A stretch of 33,082 nucleotides of DNA. Source: an uncultured Muribaculaceae bacterium. Lineage in GTDB: Bacteria; Bacteroidota; Bacteroidia; Bacteroidales; Muribaculaceae. The translations under genes were made by a program, and so were the position numbers. Location: positions 1 through 33,082 of the forward strand of contig CAJTQH010000007.1 in the NCBI GenBank assembly GCA_910578305.1. Reading direction: 5' to 3'. Shown here one piece after another: positions 1-8,165 of the stretch. The notes under the pieces are model-generated. The model was not told where the DNA came from. It saw only the letters and a list, made by a program, of their open reading frames with translations, and searched no databases. The stretch's first letter is position 1. Each line of letters begins with the position of its first letter.

Positions 1-581
1 GGGTCGATGTTGTTGGTGGCAATACCGTAATGCCCTTTCATAAGGTCAAGCCCTTCAATATAAAGGTTCTTGATAGGTTTACCCTTATAGGACACCTGTC
101 CGGCATCCGAAACTGTAATGCCAGGCATTTTTTTCAAGACATCGGCTATCGACTGGTCTGTCTGCGAGAGGAAAGAGCCTACATTGTAGTTGATGGTATC
201 GCCTTGCGAATAGATTTTCTTTGACTTTACGACAACCTCTTTCAGTGTGACGGCGCGGTTCTCCACAATTATTTCATAACTGCCGGAGCGGTTAGGTACT
301 GTAATCTGTACCGGTGCAATCTCGACACTCGATGCTTTGAGAATAAGGCTGTCGCACTCGCTTTTCACTGACATCTGAAACTTGCCGTTTTCATCGGTGA
401 AGGCAGATGCCAATATCGTCTTCGAAGCATTGACCGGGAATGCGATTACGCTTGCAAAATCTACACCGCATCCCTCGGCATTGGTCACACTGCCGCATAT
501 CCTGCTTTGGGCAGACAAGACATTGACATTAAACCAAAATAATCCGCATAAAAAAATAATCTTATAAGACATCCGCTCCAT
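1..581 (-). CDS. TonB-dependent receptor-like outer-membrane protein, N-terminal part (runs off left edge)
   Basis: The reading frame is open from an ATG at 581 (a second in-frame ATG lies at 572) to the window edge, giving about 193 residues. It begins with a signal peptide ending near LSAQS. A carboxypeptidase-regulatory-like beta-sandwich follows (roughly residues 28-115), and then a plug-like segment with the motifs LKEVVV, QGDTINY, LKKMPGI and LYIEGLDL. The same plug motifs occur in the 788-residue receptor at 1499-3865, so the two are paralogs, but only this copy shows the extra N-terminal sandwich domain. The C-terminal beta-barrel would lie outside the window. The start is 8 bp behind the GLPGLI gene, so the two are very likely co-transcribed. 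The substrate cannot be told from sequence. The family call is firm; the exact start is less so. Confidence 0.8.
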   Translation of the reverse strand, partial: MERMSYKIIFLCGLFWFNVNVLSAQSRICGSVTNAEGCGVDFASVIAFPVNASKTILASAFTDENGKFQMSVKSECDSLILKASSVEIAPVQITVPNRSGSYEIIVENRAVTLKEVVVKSKKIYSQGDTINYNVGSFLSQTDQSIADVLKKMPGITVSDAGQVSYKGKPIKNLYIEGLDLMKGHYGIATNNID

Positions 582-589
582 ATATCTGC

Positions 590-1465
590 CTATTTTTCTA
601 ATGGATTGTAATACTGCTTCCAGTCTTCATTAAGCCGGTGAAATCCTTGTGGGCTATTATCCATTATTATGATGCGTGCGCCGGTGTTGCGTACAAAAGC
701 TCCTGCATTTTGGTACATATCACGCTCAAATTGCTTCCACTCATCTTTTTTCATGGTCTTACGGTTCCAGTCGTAACGGATTATCGGCTGCTGTTTCTGT
801 GTAAGTCCTTCTGCTTCAAATACGAAATTGTGTTCAGAATCCTCAGCTCTAAGCACAAGACCTTTGACTCCGTTCAATATCCAAGGGCCGTATGGCAAAG
901 GAATGTCATTGGAGTAATATACTTTCCATTCGCGTCCGCCATAGTTGCATTTGGCGGCATGACAATGATAGCCCATAATGGTGTCGATTTCTTCGGGGAT
1001 ATATGTCCATGTGGGAGTAGGGGTGATTTCTGTGTATTCAATCACTTGTGAGGTATATGGGATGCGGTTGGTGACAATTGTTGTTGAATTGCCGTGGTTG
1101 AAAAGTAGGTCAAAACCGATATAATTTTCCGGCACGGTCTGAAATTGCATTGTGGTTTTGAGTTCTTTCGTGTTATGAATATCAAGTTCTCGAAGATTGC
1201 GGCTAAAGAAGGCGTTGTGCTTACGGCCGAGTTGCAGATCCATAAGGTCGTAATGGCTAAGTGAATCATCCTTTTCAGTTGCCCTATATTTGAACCGATA
1301 GGTGATTGTTAGGTAAGATGAGTCAAGTGTTTGATATTTGTCAGTGTCCTCGTGGGCAAGTGTGAAAGTGGGGGTATCCATCGCATATGTAACTGTGACC
1401 TGAGCTGAAACATTCATACACGGGAGCATCATGACAGATGCCAATGCTATAATAATACTTCTCAT
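590..1465 (-). CDS. GLPGLI family secreted protein
   Basis: This 291-residue protein has a Sec signal peptide at its start (basic MRS, hydrophobic run, cleavage near VSAQ). The C-terminal half carries the family signature as NGVKGLVLRAED, preceded by PLPYGPWI, which corresponds to the GPW..GLPGLIL region that names the family. GLPGLI proteins are Bacteroidetes-specific exported proteins of unknown biochemical role. They often sit beside TonB-dependent receptors. Here the gene lies between two paralogous receptors, 33 bp after one and 8 bp before the next, all on the minus strand, which suggests they act together in the envelope. No catalytic motif is visible. Family assignment is good; function is unknown. 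Confidence 0.85.
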   Translation of the reverse strand: MRSIIIALASVMMLPCMNVSAQVTVTYAMDTPTFTLAHEDTDKYQTLDSSYLTITYRFKYRATEKDDSLSHYDLMDLQLGRKHNAFFSRNLRELDIHNTKELKTTMQFQTVPENYIGFDLLFNHGNSTTIVTNRIPYTSQVIEYTEITPTPTWTYIPEEIDTIMGYHCHAAKCNYGGREWKVYYSNDIPLPYGPWILNGVKGLVLRAEDSEHNFVFEAEGLTQKQQPIIRYDWNRKTMKKDEWKQFERDMYQNAGAFVRNTGARIIIMDNSPQGFHRLNEDWKQYYNPLEK

Positions 1466-1498
1466 ATTTATGATATTAGAGTGTTGATAATACTGGAG

Positions 1499-3865
1499 TT
1501 ATTTTATTCTGAATCTGACGCCGAACATAATAGTCCTGCCCCTAAGCCGATATTGGCTTGAATATTGCACGATTCCATTATCATTGAACCGACGGAAAAC
1601 TTTACTGTCCAATAAGTTGCTGCATTCGAGCGACAGCACGGATGTGCCGAGAATATATTCTATATTGCAACTGAGAAAAGTGTTGTTTCTGTAATTCGTT
1701 GAATAGTCAGTGTAATAATACATTACGGATGGCTTAATGCTCAACCGTCTGCTGGGATAGAACGTGAATGAGGTTGCATTGTTAAAAGTATGTTTGGCAT
1801 TTCCATTGGGTATGCCGTCGGTATATGTCTTTGACCGTGAAAATTCATTTGAGGTTTCAAATGTTATCCAACGTGCGAAAGTTGCGTTAAACGAAATCTG
1901 TGCACGTAGATAATTGCTGCGTCCTCTGTGCTTGGCGTTGTCAATATAAAATTCACTTTGACTTGTGCCTACGGCAAAAGATTCGCTTATTTTTGAGTTC
2001 CATTTGAAGAAGCCTTTTGAAAAAGTCTGGTCTCCTTGCCAGATATTGCCGGTTGTGGCATAGGGCAATCTGACGTAGTCGATAACATCGTCTGTTATCT
2101 CATATCCGTTCGAGACGCTGTTTCGCGAGTAAGCATGTGTCAATGTCACTCCACCAAATAACATATCCAGTACGCTTGTGTAACTTGTGCCTAAAGCAGT
2201 CTTTACCGTACGGTTTATTCGGGCTTCAAGTCGGTATGGATTAGCGGTCGTAGTGCGATAGTCGATATATCGGCGCTGCACCATAAGAGACAGTGGAGCA
2301 GGCATGGATTCCTCTCCGATTGAGGTGAACGAAAATGTCCAACGTTCTGATGGTTTGAACGTAATATTTGTATAGGGCTTGAACGAAAAAAACAATTTGT
2401 CATATTCCCATGCTCCGTCGGATGACTCATAATACTCAACGCCTGTGGGAATATATATGAGCCATTGGAACCGTTGACCGTAATGCAGAAATATTTTTGG
2501 CGTGATGTGTGCTCCGATCTGCCAGGTATGTTGATTGCCTGTATCGGGAATATCCGATAACTTCAATTCGGTTTTGGCTTGTTGCCATCCGGTATTTATC
2601 TCACAATTGAGATTGAACATAAAGTGTGGCACTGCGACAGCTATTACAGACGTAGCTCCGTCGACATTGAAATTTCTTCGTCTTACCATTTGTGACATTC
2701 CTCGATCAACTAAGCGCAGCATACCCAGTCTGTCATTATAATTGAAATGCAGGGTTGCTTCGCCGATGCCACTTCGTTTAGTCGTATAATTTAATTTCAT
2801 AATATCGTCGATATTGACAGAGTGCCCTGACATGTTTTGAAGTATGAGATCATTGATTGTTCCCTCGCCATATGGAAATGTCGCACTTGCTGTAAAAGAG
2901 TTTTTCAGATAGTGTTTTTTGCCGTTTAATTTATACACGGCATGTGCCCCCACGAAGTGCTGACGCATGTCAGCAATATTGGATTCGTTGATTACATATT
3001 TCGATAAGCTGTCGGTGGGGTAGATCGTCTGCTCCGTGGCTTCTCGTTTCTCCTTGTCGTACAGGTAATTAATGTTGAAGGATAAAGTTTCGTCCTCTTG
3101 TAGCTTGAAAAGTTGATTGACAGATATGCTGTGTGAATTGTTGCGATAGGCATATTTGTCACTCAGGTTAGGAGATTCAGGAAATAATATCCCCGTGCCT
3201 AACGAAGAGTTGAAAGTCAAAGGTGCGCCGATATCATGTCGTAAATCATTTCCGATGTTGTTGGTCTTATAAACTGAGATGTTTTGTGCGTTGCGACGAA
3301 AATTCATTATAGAAGCCGAGGCATCCCAAGACAGATCCGGTTGACTTCCGATTGCTGCTTGTAGAGCGAACGACCATATGCCGAGAGCATTTTGTTTAAG
3401 TTTTATGTTCATGGCCGGTGCGTTGCCATTTTTCACCCCTTGCAATATTTTGACATCCTGATGGTTTTGCAATACCTGAACAGATCCGATATCGCGGGCG
3501 TCTATATTGCGTGTCGCAACACCATAATTCCCACCGAGCATATCAAGTCCCTCAATATAAAATTCGTTTATCCACTGTCCGTTATATGTAATCTGGCCAT
3601 CGGCTTTTACTTCAATGCCGGGCATCTTGCGTAGCAGGTCTTCTAATGTCTTGTCATTTTTTTCGATATAGGTCGCGGCGGAGTAGGTGACAGTGTCTCC
3701 GGATTGCTTTATTTTCTTAGCCGTAACGACAACCTCTTTTAAATCAAGACAGTTAATGATGGAGTCGAGCCGCTCAGCCGATTGCTGTGCACGGACTTGT
3801 AATGCTGCTGACATAATGATGAAAGCGCATGGCAGAAGCGTGTATGTATATGACTTTACTCTCAT
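1499..3865 (-). CDS. TonB-dependent receptor-like outer-membrane beta-barrel protein
   Basis: This 788-residue protein has a signal peptide (residues 1-26, ending VRAQQ). A plug domain follows at about 42-157 (LKEVVVTAKK, SGDTVTY, LLRKMPGIEV, EFYIEGLDML), and the rest is beta-barrel sequence rich in alternating aromatic strands and ending in FGVRFRIK. It lacks the carboxypeptidase-regulatory-like domain common at the N-terminus of Bacteroidetes receptors, so the plug begins almost directly after the signal peptide. The NxYIEGLDxxxxxYG signature groups it with the receptor at the left edge and with similar receptors found next to GLPGLI genes. It lies 109 bp downstream of the M56/TonB gene in the same direction and may belong to the same regulon. 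The ligand is unknown. Confidence 0.85.
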   Translation of the reverse strand: MRVKSYTYTLLPCAFIIMSAALQVRAQQSAERLDSIINCLDLKEVVVTAKKIKQSGDTVTYSAATYIEKNDKTLEDLLRKMPGIEVKADGQITYNGQWINEFYIEGLDMLGGNYGVATRNIDARDIGSVQVLQNHQDVKILQGVKNGNAPAMNIKLKQNALGIWSFALQAAIGSQPDLSWDASASIMNFRRNAQNISVYKTNNIGNDLRHDIGAPLTFNSSLGTGILFPESPNLSDKYAYRNNSHSISVNQLFKLQEDETLSFNINYLYDKEKREATEQTIYPTDSLSKYVINESNIADMRQHFVGAHAVYKLNGKKHYLKNSFTASATFPYGEGTINDLILQNMSGHSVNIDDIMKLNYTTKRSGIGEATLHFNYNDRLGMLRLVDRGMSQMVRRRNFNVDGATSVIAVAVPHFMFNLNCEINTGWQQAKTELKLSDIPDTGNQHTWQIGAHITPKIFLHYGQRFQWLIYIPTGVEYYESSDGAWEYDKLFFSFKPYTNITFKPSERWTFSFTSIGEESMPAPLSLMVQRRYIDYRTTTANPYRLEARINRTVKTALGTSYTSVLDMLFGGVTLTHAYSRNSVSNGYEITDDVIDYVRLPYATTGNIWQGDQTFSKGFFKWNSKISESFAVGTSQSEFYIDNAKHRGRSNYLRAQISFNATFARWITFETSNEFSRSKTYTDGIPNGNAKHTFNNATSFTFYPSRRLSIKPSVMYYYTDYSTNYRNNTFLSCNIEYILGTSVLSLECSNLLDSKVFRRFNDNGIVQYSSQYRLRGRTIMFGVRFRIK

Positions 3866-3974
3866 AAATACTGATCGTTAAGGTGTAAGAATGACCTGTT
3901 TCATCGTGTGTTAAGACGAGAAACGGAAGAAAACCAGCGGTTTAGGCTGAGGTTATGTTATCTGAGCAGGGATT

Positions 3975-5621
3975 TTATACTTTTGAAAACGTAATGGGAA
4001 TTGAAAATGTGCATTGAACGGGGAAGCCGTTTTTTATTGCCGGTTTCCATTTGCCTCGGGTGAGATTTATGACTCTTACAGCCTCACTGTCCAATAGTTC
4101 ATCCTGAGGGTTGATTACATTGGCGTTTACGACATCTCCATTTGTGTCGATGGTGAATTGTACGTTTACAGTTCGTTTACTTCCTGAATTGGATCCGGCA
4201 ATATGCTCGGGTTGTTGTAGATTCTCTATTATAAAGGATTTGAGTGCCGCATAGCCGCCGTCGAATTCGGGGAGACTCTGTTCTGTGTCATCAGAGGCAA
4301 CATGGGTAGAAGCTGCTTTTTGTATCTCCTTATTGGGCGTTATGGAGAATATGTATTGGATTTCAGCGCCACTGCCTACCTCATGTTGCGACATTTCAAT
4401 CCGATCATTATTCAATGCCTTATGAATAGCGTTTTTCAATTCGCGGTTATCAGGTTCGGTGGTAGATATATTGGTAATATTTCCTTCAGCATCGGTTACA
4501 ACTGTAATAGTGTGGTTTTTAGGCGCTAAATTATTCTCCTCAGAGTAGTCGGTGAGGGCATTATAGATACGTTGTGTAAGTTCAGTCTCGTCAATTGACG
4601 GCGATTCTGTGGCTTCAGGAGTCAAATCATCAGTAAATTTTAGTACGGGAACCGTGATCTCGGGTTGATAAGATTTGACAAATGAAAAGTCGGAAATGGA
4701 GTCAAGAAGTCCGGCTGAAACCGGCGATGCAATGGCTATCGCTGCAAAAGCTATGGCGGGGAGTGCACACAGGCTGATCAGCTTGACTTTCTTGGACGAG
4801 CGCTTTCTGCTCATGGTCAGCACTCTTTTACGGAAGTTGCGTTTTCCGGCCGCAAAACTGTTGGCTACTGTTATAGCTTTCATGCCCATGGCTTTGATAA
4901 CCAGCAGACGCTGATAATCGTGTGTGCCCACGCCTGAACGTATTACAGCCTCGTCGGCTTCAAACTCATGATTGAGTTTCATGAGCTGTCTTGTAAGCCA
5001 TGCAAACGGGTTGTACCAAAGCATGATGCAGAACATGTCGGCAAACAACACATCGATCCAGTGACGACGGTCGGTGTGTGCCTTTTCATGTAGATATATG
5101 CTGTCGGTAGCATTGTCATACTCCGAATCATGTAGAAAAATGAATTTGCCCCAGCTGAACGGTGCGGTCTGTGCGTCGGTTAGCCTACAGATTGTGATGC
5201 CGTCTTTCTTCGTTTTATCACAGTGTGCTATAATTCTGAATAGACGGGCGAACGATATGGCTTCGCGGCACAGAAGGACAGCTATGCCGGAAAAATAGAC
5301 TATAACGGCTATGGCAATCCATGGGATAGCCGGCTCGGGCGCATTGGTAATAGTATGGTCTGTTGCCGTAATATCCGATATCGTGGAATCAATAGTCAGC
5401 TCGATATCCGTGATGCCGACAGGTTCTACCGACGGCAACGATATGAATCCGATGCTTATAATCGGAGGGAGGATAAGCGACAGTATCATTCCGCCAATGA
5501 TCACGACTCTGTTGAATCGAAATGAAGTGCATCGGTTGACTGTCTGGTGCAATACCGGAAAAAGCATCAGGACAATAAACGAAGCGGCGAGGGAGTAGGA
5601 GAATGCAGAACTCATATTCAA
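3975..5621 (-). CDS. BlaR1-like M56 family metallopeptidase with C-terminal TonB domain
   Basis: This 548-residue inner-membrane protein has predicted membrane segments near residues 5-25, 38-62, 100-120 and 281-300. The zinc-protease motif HEKAH (178-182) is followed by HEFEADEAV (218-226), as in M56/BlaR1 peptidases. After the last helix comes a periplasmic region that ends in a TonB C-terminal domain (about 450-548; LPEFDGGYAALKSFI, then VNVQFTIDTNGDV and KWKPAIKNG). In the BlaR1/MecR1 family the cytosolic protease domain responds to an outside signal and inactivates a BlaI repressor. Here no penicillin-binding sensor domain is present; the TonB domain takes its place. The gene overlaps blaI by 4 bp (ATGA), showing translational coupling. 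The signal sensed is unknown. Confidence 0.9.
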   Translation of the reverse strand: MNMSSAFSYSLAASFIVLMLFPVLHQTVNRCTSFRFNRVVIIGGMILSLILPPIISIGFISLPSVEPVGITDIELTIDSTISDITATDHTITNAPEPAIPWIAIAVIVYFSGIAVLLCREAISFARLFRIIAHCDKTKKDGITICRLTDAQTAPFSWGKFIFLHDSEYDNATDSIYLHEKAHTDRRHWIDVLFADMFCIMLWYNPFAWLTRQLMKLNHEFEADEAVIRSGVGTHDYQRLLVIKAMGMKAITVANSFAAGKRNFRKRVLTMSRKRSSKKVKLISLCALPAIAFAAIAIASPVSAGLLDSISDFSFVKSYQPEITVPVLKFTDDLTPEATESPSIDETELTQRIYNALTDYSEENNLAPKNHTITVVTDAEGNITNISTTEPDNRELKNAIHKALNNDRIEMSQHEVGSGAEIQYIFSITPNKEIQKAASTHVASDDTEQSLPEFDGGYAALKSFIIENLQQPEHIAGSNSGSKRTVNVQFTIDTNGDVVNANVINPQDELLDSEAVRVINLTRGKWKPAIKNGFPVQCTFSIPITFSKV

Positions 5622-5992
5622 TCTGTCTTATTCTGGTTGGCTTTATCCACTTCGTCGAGAAGGCGGCGAAGATCTTCTACGGGTATGTTGCCATCCTCAA
5701 CAAACGAGGATACTACTCGCAGATATGAATTTTTGAAATATCGTCCGACTATCGACGACAATGATTTCTTGCCCATGTCTTCTTCGGCAATGATGGCGTG
5801 ATAACAGTACGACTTGCCGTTCTGAGTATGGCCTACATATCCTTTTTCTTCAAGAGTGCGCACAATAGTGGAGATGGTGTTGAAATGCGGCTTGGGATCA
5901 TCGTAGAGTTCGACAATCTCTTTTACATACAGCGACCCTCGTTCCCAAAAGAGGCGTAGCACTTCTTCTTCTTTAGCGGTAAGTTTTTCCAT
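5618..5992 (-). CDS. BlaI/MecI/CopY family winged-helix repressor
   Basis: This 124-residue protein begins LTAKEEEVLRLFWERG and has a winged helix over residues 3-75, with the recognition region around PHFNTISTIVRTLEEKGYV and the wing at THTQNGKSYCYHA-like sequence (GHTQNGKSYCYHAII). The C-terminal part is helical and suits dimerisation. Members of this family bind dyads in their own promoter and are released when the partner M56 peptidase is activated. The partner gene overlaps the stop codon. Two 17-bp dyads in the promoter region fit as its operators, so autoregulation is likely. The ATG at 5992 sits about 20 nt from the -7 box. Confidence 0.92.
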   Translation of the reverse strand: MEKLTAKEEEVLRLFWERGSLYVKEIVELYDDPKPHFNTISTIVRTLEEKGYVGHTQNGKSYCYHAIIAEEDMGKKSLSSIVGRYFKNSYLRVVSSFVEDGNIPVEDLRRLLDEVDKANQNKTD

Positions 5993-6253
5993 ATTACAAT
6001 ATTTGATACCGCAAATATATAACTATATTTTGTAGTTTGAACTATGTTGTATAGTTAATAGTGGTTAAATTAATTCTCTTGAATATTTTTTGTGTCAATT
6101 ATTAAGTAAACAATGTTATAATACCGGAAAACAAATGGCACATATGACAGTTCCACCACAAGATCGGTACGTTTTACCAATTCAAGTTGAAGTCCGGTAT
6201 TGACTTGAGTTTGATATAAGAGCTCGCGTTATTTATATAATATAATAAGGTGT
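5993..6253. other. Intergenic region upstream of blaI
   Basis: Together with the terminator this gap exceeds 300 bases. It contains the blaI promoter and dyads (6012-6056). A weak inverted repeat, AATTCAAGT at 6179-6187 and ACTTGAGTT at 6203-6211, has one mismatched pair. The rest is AT-rich, and no convincing small gene is seen on either strand. Confidence 0.5.
6012..6056 (-). promoter_or_regulatory. blaI promoter with two tandem 17-bp operator-like dyads
   Basis: A Bacteroidetes -7 box, TATATTTG on the minus strand, lies at 6012-6019. Just upstream are two copies of the pattern AACTA-N7-TAGTT, at 6021-6037 and 6040-6056, with starts 19 bp apart. The dyads cover the space between the -7 and the expected -33 region, where a bound BlaI-type dimer would block RNA polymerase. 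No clear -33 TTTG is seen. The role is inferred from position and symmetry. Confidence 0.65.
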
Positions 6254-6292
6254 AAATAAAAAAAGTCGCAGCATGCAAGTACATGCTGCGAC
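6254..6292 (-). terminator. Rho-independent terminator of the TPR lipoprotein gene
   Basis: A perfect 11-bp stem is formed by GTCGCAGCATG (6265-6275) and CATGCTGCGAC (6282-6292) around a 6-nt loop. On the minus strand it is followed by a run of T (6254-6264, one interruption). It starts about 25 bp after the stop of the 6317-7990 gene. Confidence 0.92.
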
Positions 6293-6316
6293 AATATTGC
6301 TATCGGTATCTATGGA

Positions 6317-7990
6317 TTAGAGACCGTATTTTGCGAATTCGAGGTCGTTCTTAGCCTTGTTGGCGTAAGAGGGGTTGAGCTGAGCAGCCTTCTGGAGGTT
6401 GCTGCGTACCATTGACTCGTTGTTGGTGCGGGCACCGAGAACGGCGGTCAGATAGTAAGTGGTGGCATCGGGGTTAGCTATAGCACCGAGGGTAGACTTG
6501 GCAGCAGCGTAGTCCTTAGTGAGGATCTGAGCGAGAGCGGCATTGTTGGTTTTGCTCTTGCCGAATGCTTTAACAGCAGCTGCATTGTCGCCCTGTGTGA
6601 GGTAGTACACGCCGAGAGCGTCACCGAGTTCTTCAAGGCCGGCGGCATTGGAGAATGAGTTGTTGGCTGCGGTGTAGTCCTTGTTCACGAGAGAGAGAAG
6701 ACCCTGGTTCATGTTAACTTCGGGGCTCTTGGGAGCGAGCTGGGCAGCCTTGGCGAGGTTAGCTTTGGCAGCAGCGTAGTCCTTGTTGATGTACTGAGCC
6801 TTGCCGAGGTTGTTGTAGCCACGGAAGTCGTTGGGGTACTGACGTACGACAGCTTCGTAGATTTTCTGCTTGCGGCCGTTGTCGTCGGTGAGAGTGGCTG
6901 CATAGAGAAGTTCTTCTACGCTGAGTGCAGAAGGATTGGTGTCGAACAATTTGTTGATTTCCTCGTCGCTCTTGCCGATAACGTCGACAGAAGCAGTGAG
7001 GCGTGAACGACGGAGCTGGGGAAGGATTTCGTCGGCAAGCACTTCAAATACTGAAGAGAGGTTGCGGATTTCACGTTCGCGCTGTTCGGGATCTTTGTAC
7101 ATTGAGAGTACGCTGAGAATGAGGTCTTTGTCCTGGATGTTGCTTGCGGCAACGAGTTCCTGGAAGCCGGCCCAGTCTTCTGCGGTCCACTGAGCGGTGA
7201 GTTCGCCGAATTCAGCGATTTTGTCCTTCTTCAGCTGTTTTTCAAGATATTTCTTGGTGTTCTTTTCGCGGTCGGCAGCCAGACGTTCGTTGAAGTCGAG
7301 TGCACCTTCGGGAGAAGCGTAAGAAGAAATGTTGATTTCCTTGATCTCGAGGCTGTCGGCATTGGCAGCCAGACGAACACGTTCGTTGAAGCTGGTTACG
7401 TCGCCTGAGTTGATCTCGTTTTTACGTACATTGGCCTGGTTGATGAGGAATCGGATGTCGGCAGTGTACTTTTCGTTGATGATGCGCTGGAAAGCGTCGT
7501 TGGCAGTAGCGGGATTGACGGTAGCTGCGTCAGCGAGAGCGGCGGTGGCAATAACACCGTCGGCTACTTTCACGCGGGGAAGTACATACTGCTTGGAACC
7601 CTGCTGAACATTGAATGTCATGTAGAGTTCGCTGCGATCCATAGCGGGCTGATAAGCGTAGTTTACGGGGATAGTGAGGTTGCCGCCATTGTCGTAGCTT
7701 ACTACGGGGCTGTTGCCACGTACTTTTTCACCCTGGTAGGTCACGGCCGGAGCAGCCTGTTCGGTATCGCCGTAAACGAGTACGGGAGTGATGGTGACCT
7801 GAGCGTTTTTCTTGAAGAATTTTGCAGGGATGTTTGCAGTTACTGTGGCAGGAATATTTTCACCTACCACTTCCAGCGGATTGGGGTTAGTGTTGAAGTA
7901 ATCGGCCTTGAACTGGTTCATCTTGCCGTTACATCCAGCCAACATCACCATACCGCCGAGAGCGATTGAATAGCAAATGATTTTTTTCAT
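6317..7990 (-). CDS. Exported lipoprotein with OmpA-like segment and tetratricopeptide repeats
   Basis: I place the start at the ATG at 7990. From there the protein opens with a lipoprotein signal, MKKIICYSIALGG, and the lipobox LAGC with the lipidated Cys at 20. An upstream in-frame ATG at 8053 would add 21 residues before the signal and lies on the -7 box, so it is unlikely. The 557-residue product has a beta-rich N-terminal domain. Residues about 215-250 are OmpA-like (INISSYASPEGALDFNERLA followed by an Arg/Lys-rich helix), as in peptidoglycan-binding OmpA domains. Several TPR-like helix pairs follow at about 385-557 (for example GYNNLGKAQYINKDYAAAK). It probably anchors or scaffolds envelope proteins. 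It is a single-gene unit with its own promoter and terminator. Confidence 0.75.
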   Translation of the reverse strand: MKKIICYSIALGGMVMLAGCNGKMNQFKADYFNTNPNPLEVVGENIPATVTANIPAKFFKKNAQVTITPVLVYGDTEQAAPAVTYQGEKVRGNSPVVSYDNGGNLTIPVNYAYQPAMDRSELYMTFNVQQGSKQYVLPRVKVADGVIATAALADAATVNPATANDAFQRIINEKYTADIRFLINQANVRKNEINSGDVTSFNERVRLAANADSLEIKEINISSYASPEGALDFNERLAADREKNTKKYLEKQLKKDKIAEFGELTAQWTAEDWAGFQELVAASNIQDKDLILSVLSMYKDPEQREREIRNLSSVFEVLADEILPQLRRSRLTASVDVIGKSDEEINKLFDTNPSALSVEELLYAATLTDDNGRKQKIYEAVVRQYPNDFRGYNNLGKAQYINKDYAAAKANLAKAAQLAPKSPEVNMNQGLLSLVNKDYTAANNSFSNAAGLEELGDALGVYYLTQGDNAAAVKAFGKSKTNNAALAQILTKDYAAAKSTLGAIANPDATTYYLTAVLGARTNNESMVRSNLQKAAQLNPSYANKAKNDLEFAKYGL

Positions 7991-8050
7991 GATGTGATGG
8001 ATTATGTAATAATAATAAATGTTGAAACTTTCGCATGTGAATATACGATG

Positions 8051-8058
8051 CAAACTTA
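8051..8058 (-). promoter_or_regulatory. -7 promoter box of the TPR lipoprotein gene
   Basis: TAAGTTTG on the minus strand matches TAnnTTTG and lies about 60 nt before the ATG at 7990. The -33 element is not clear. Confidence 0.6.
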
Positions 8059-8100
8059 CGCAATTTTTTCCGATATTGCAGTGGATTGGACTCAGTTTTT

Positions 8101-8130
8101 TTGCTCTGCTGCGGAATTTGCTTAACTTTG
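8101..8130 (+). promoter_or_regulatory. speA promoter
   Basis: A TTG ending a T-run (8101-8103) is followed after 19 nt by TAACTTTG (8123-8130), a full match to the Bacteroidetes -33/-7 pattern. It predicts a leader of about 30 nt before the ATG at 8166. Confidence 0.75.
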
Positions 8131-8165
8131 CACACCATTGAACTAACTAATTTCTTTCTGCACCA

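Noticed and set aside
6179..6211. Inverted repeat as a second terminator upstream of blaI
   Set aside because: The stem is short and AT-rich with a mismatch and no T-run; the real terminator for the neighbouring gene is at 6254-6292.
7991..8053. Upstream start for the TPR lipoprotein
   Set aside because: It precedes a complete lipoprotein signal and begins on the -7 promoter box, so it would not be in the mRNA.
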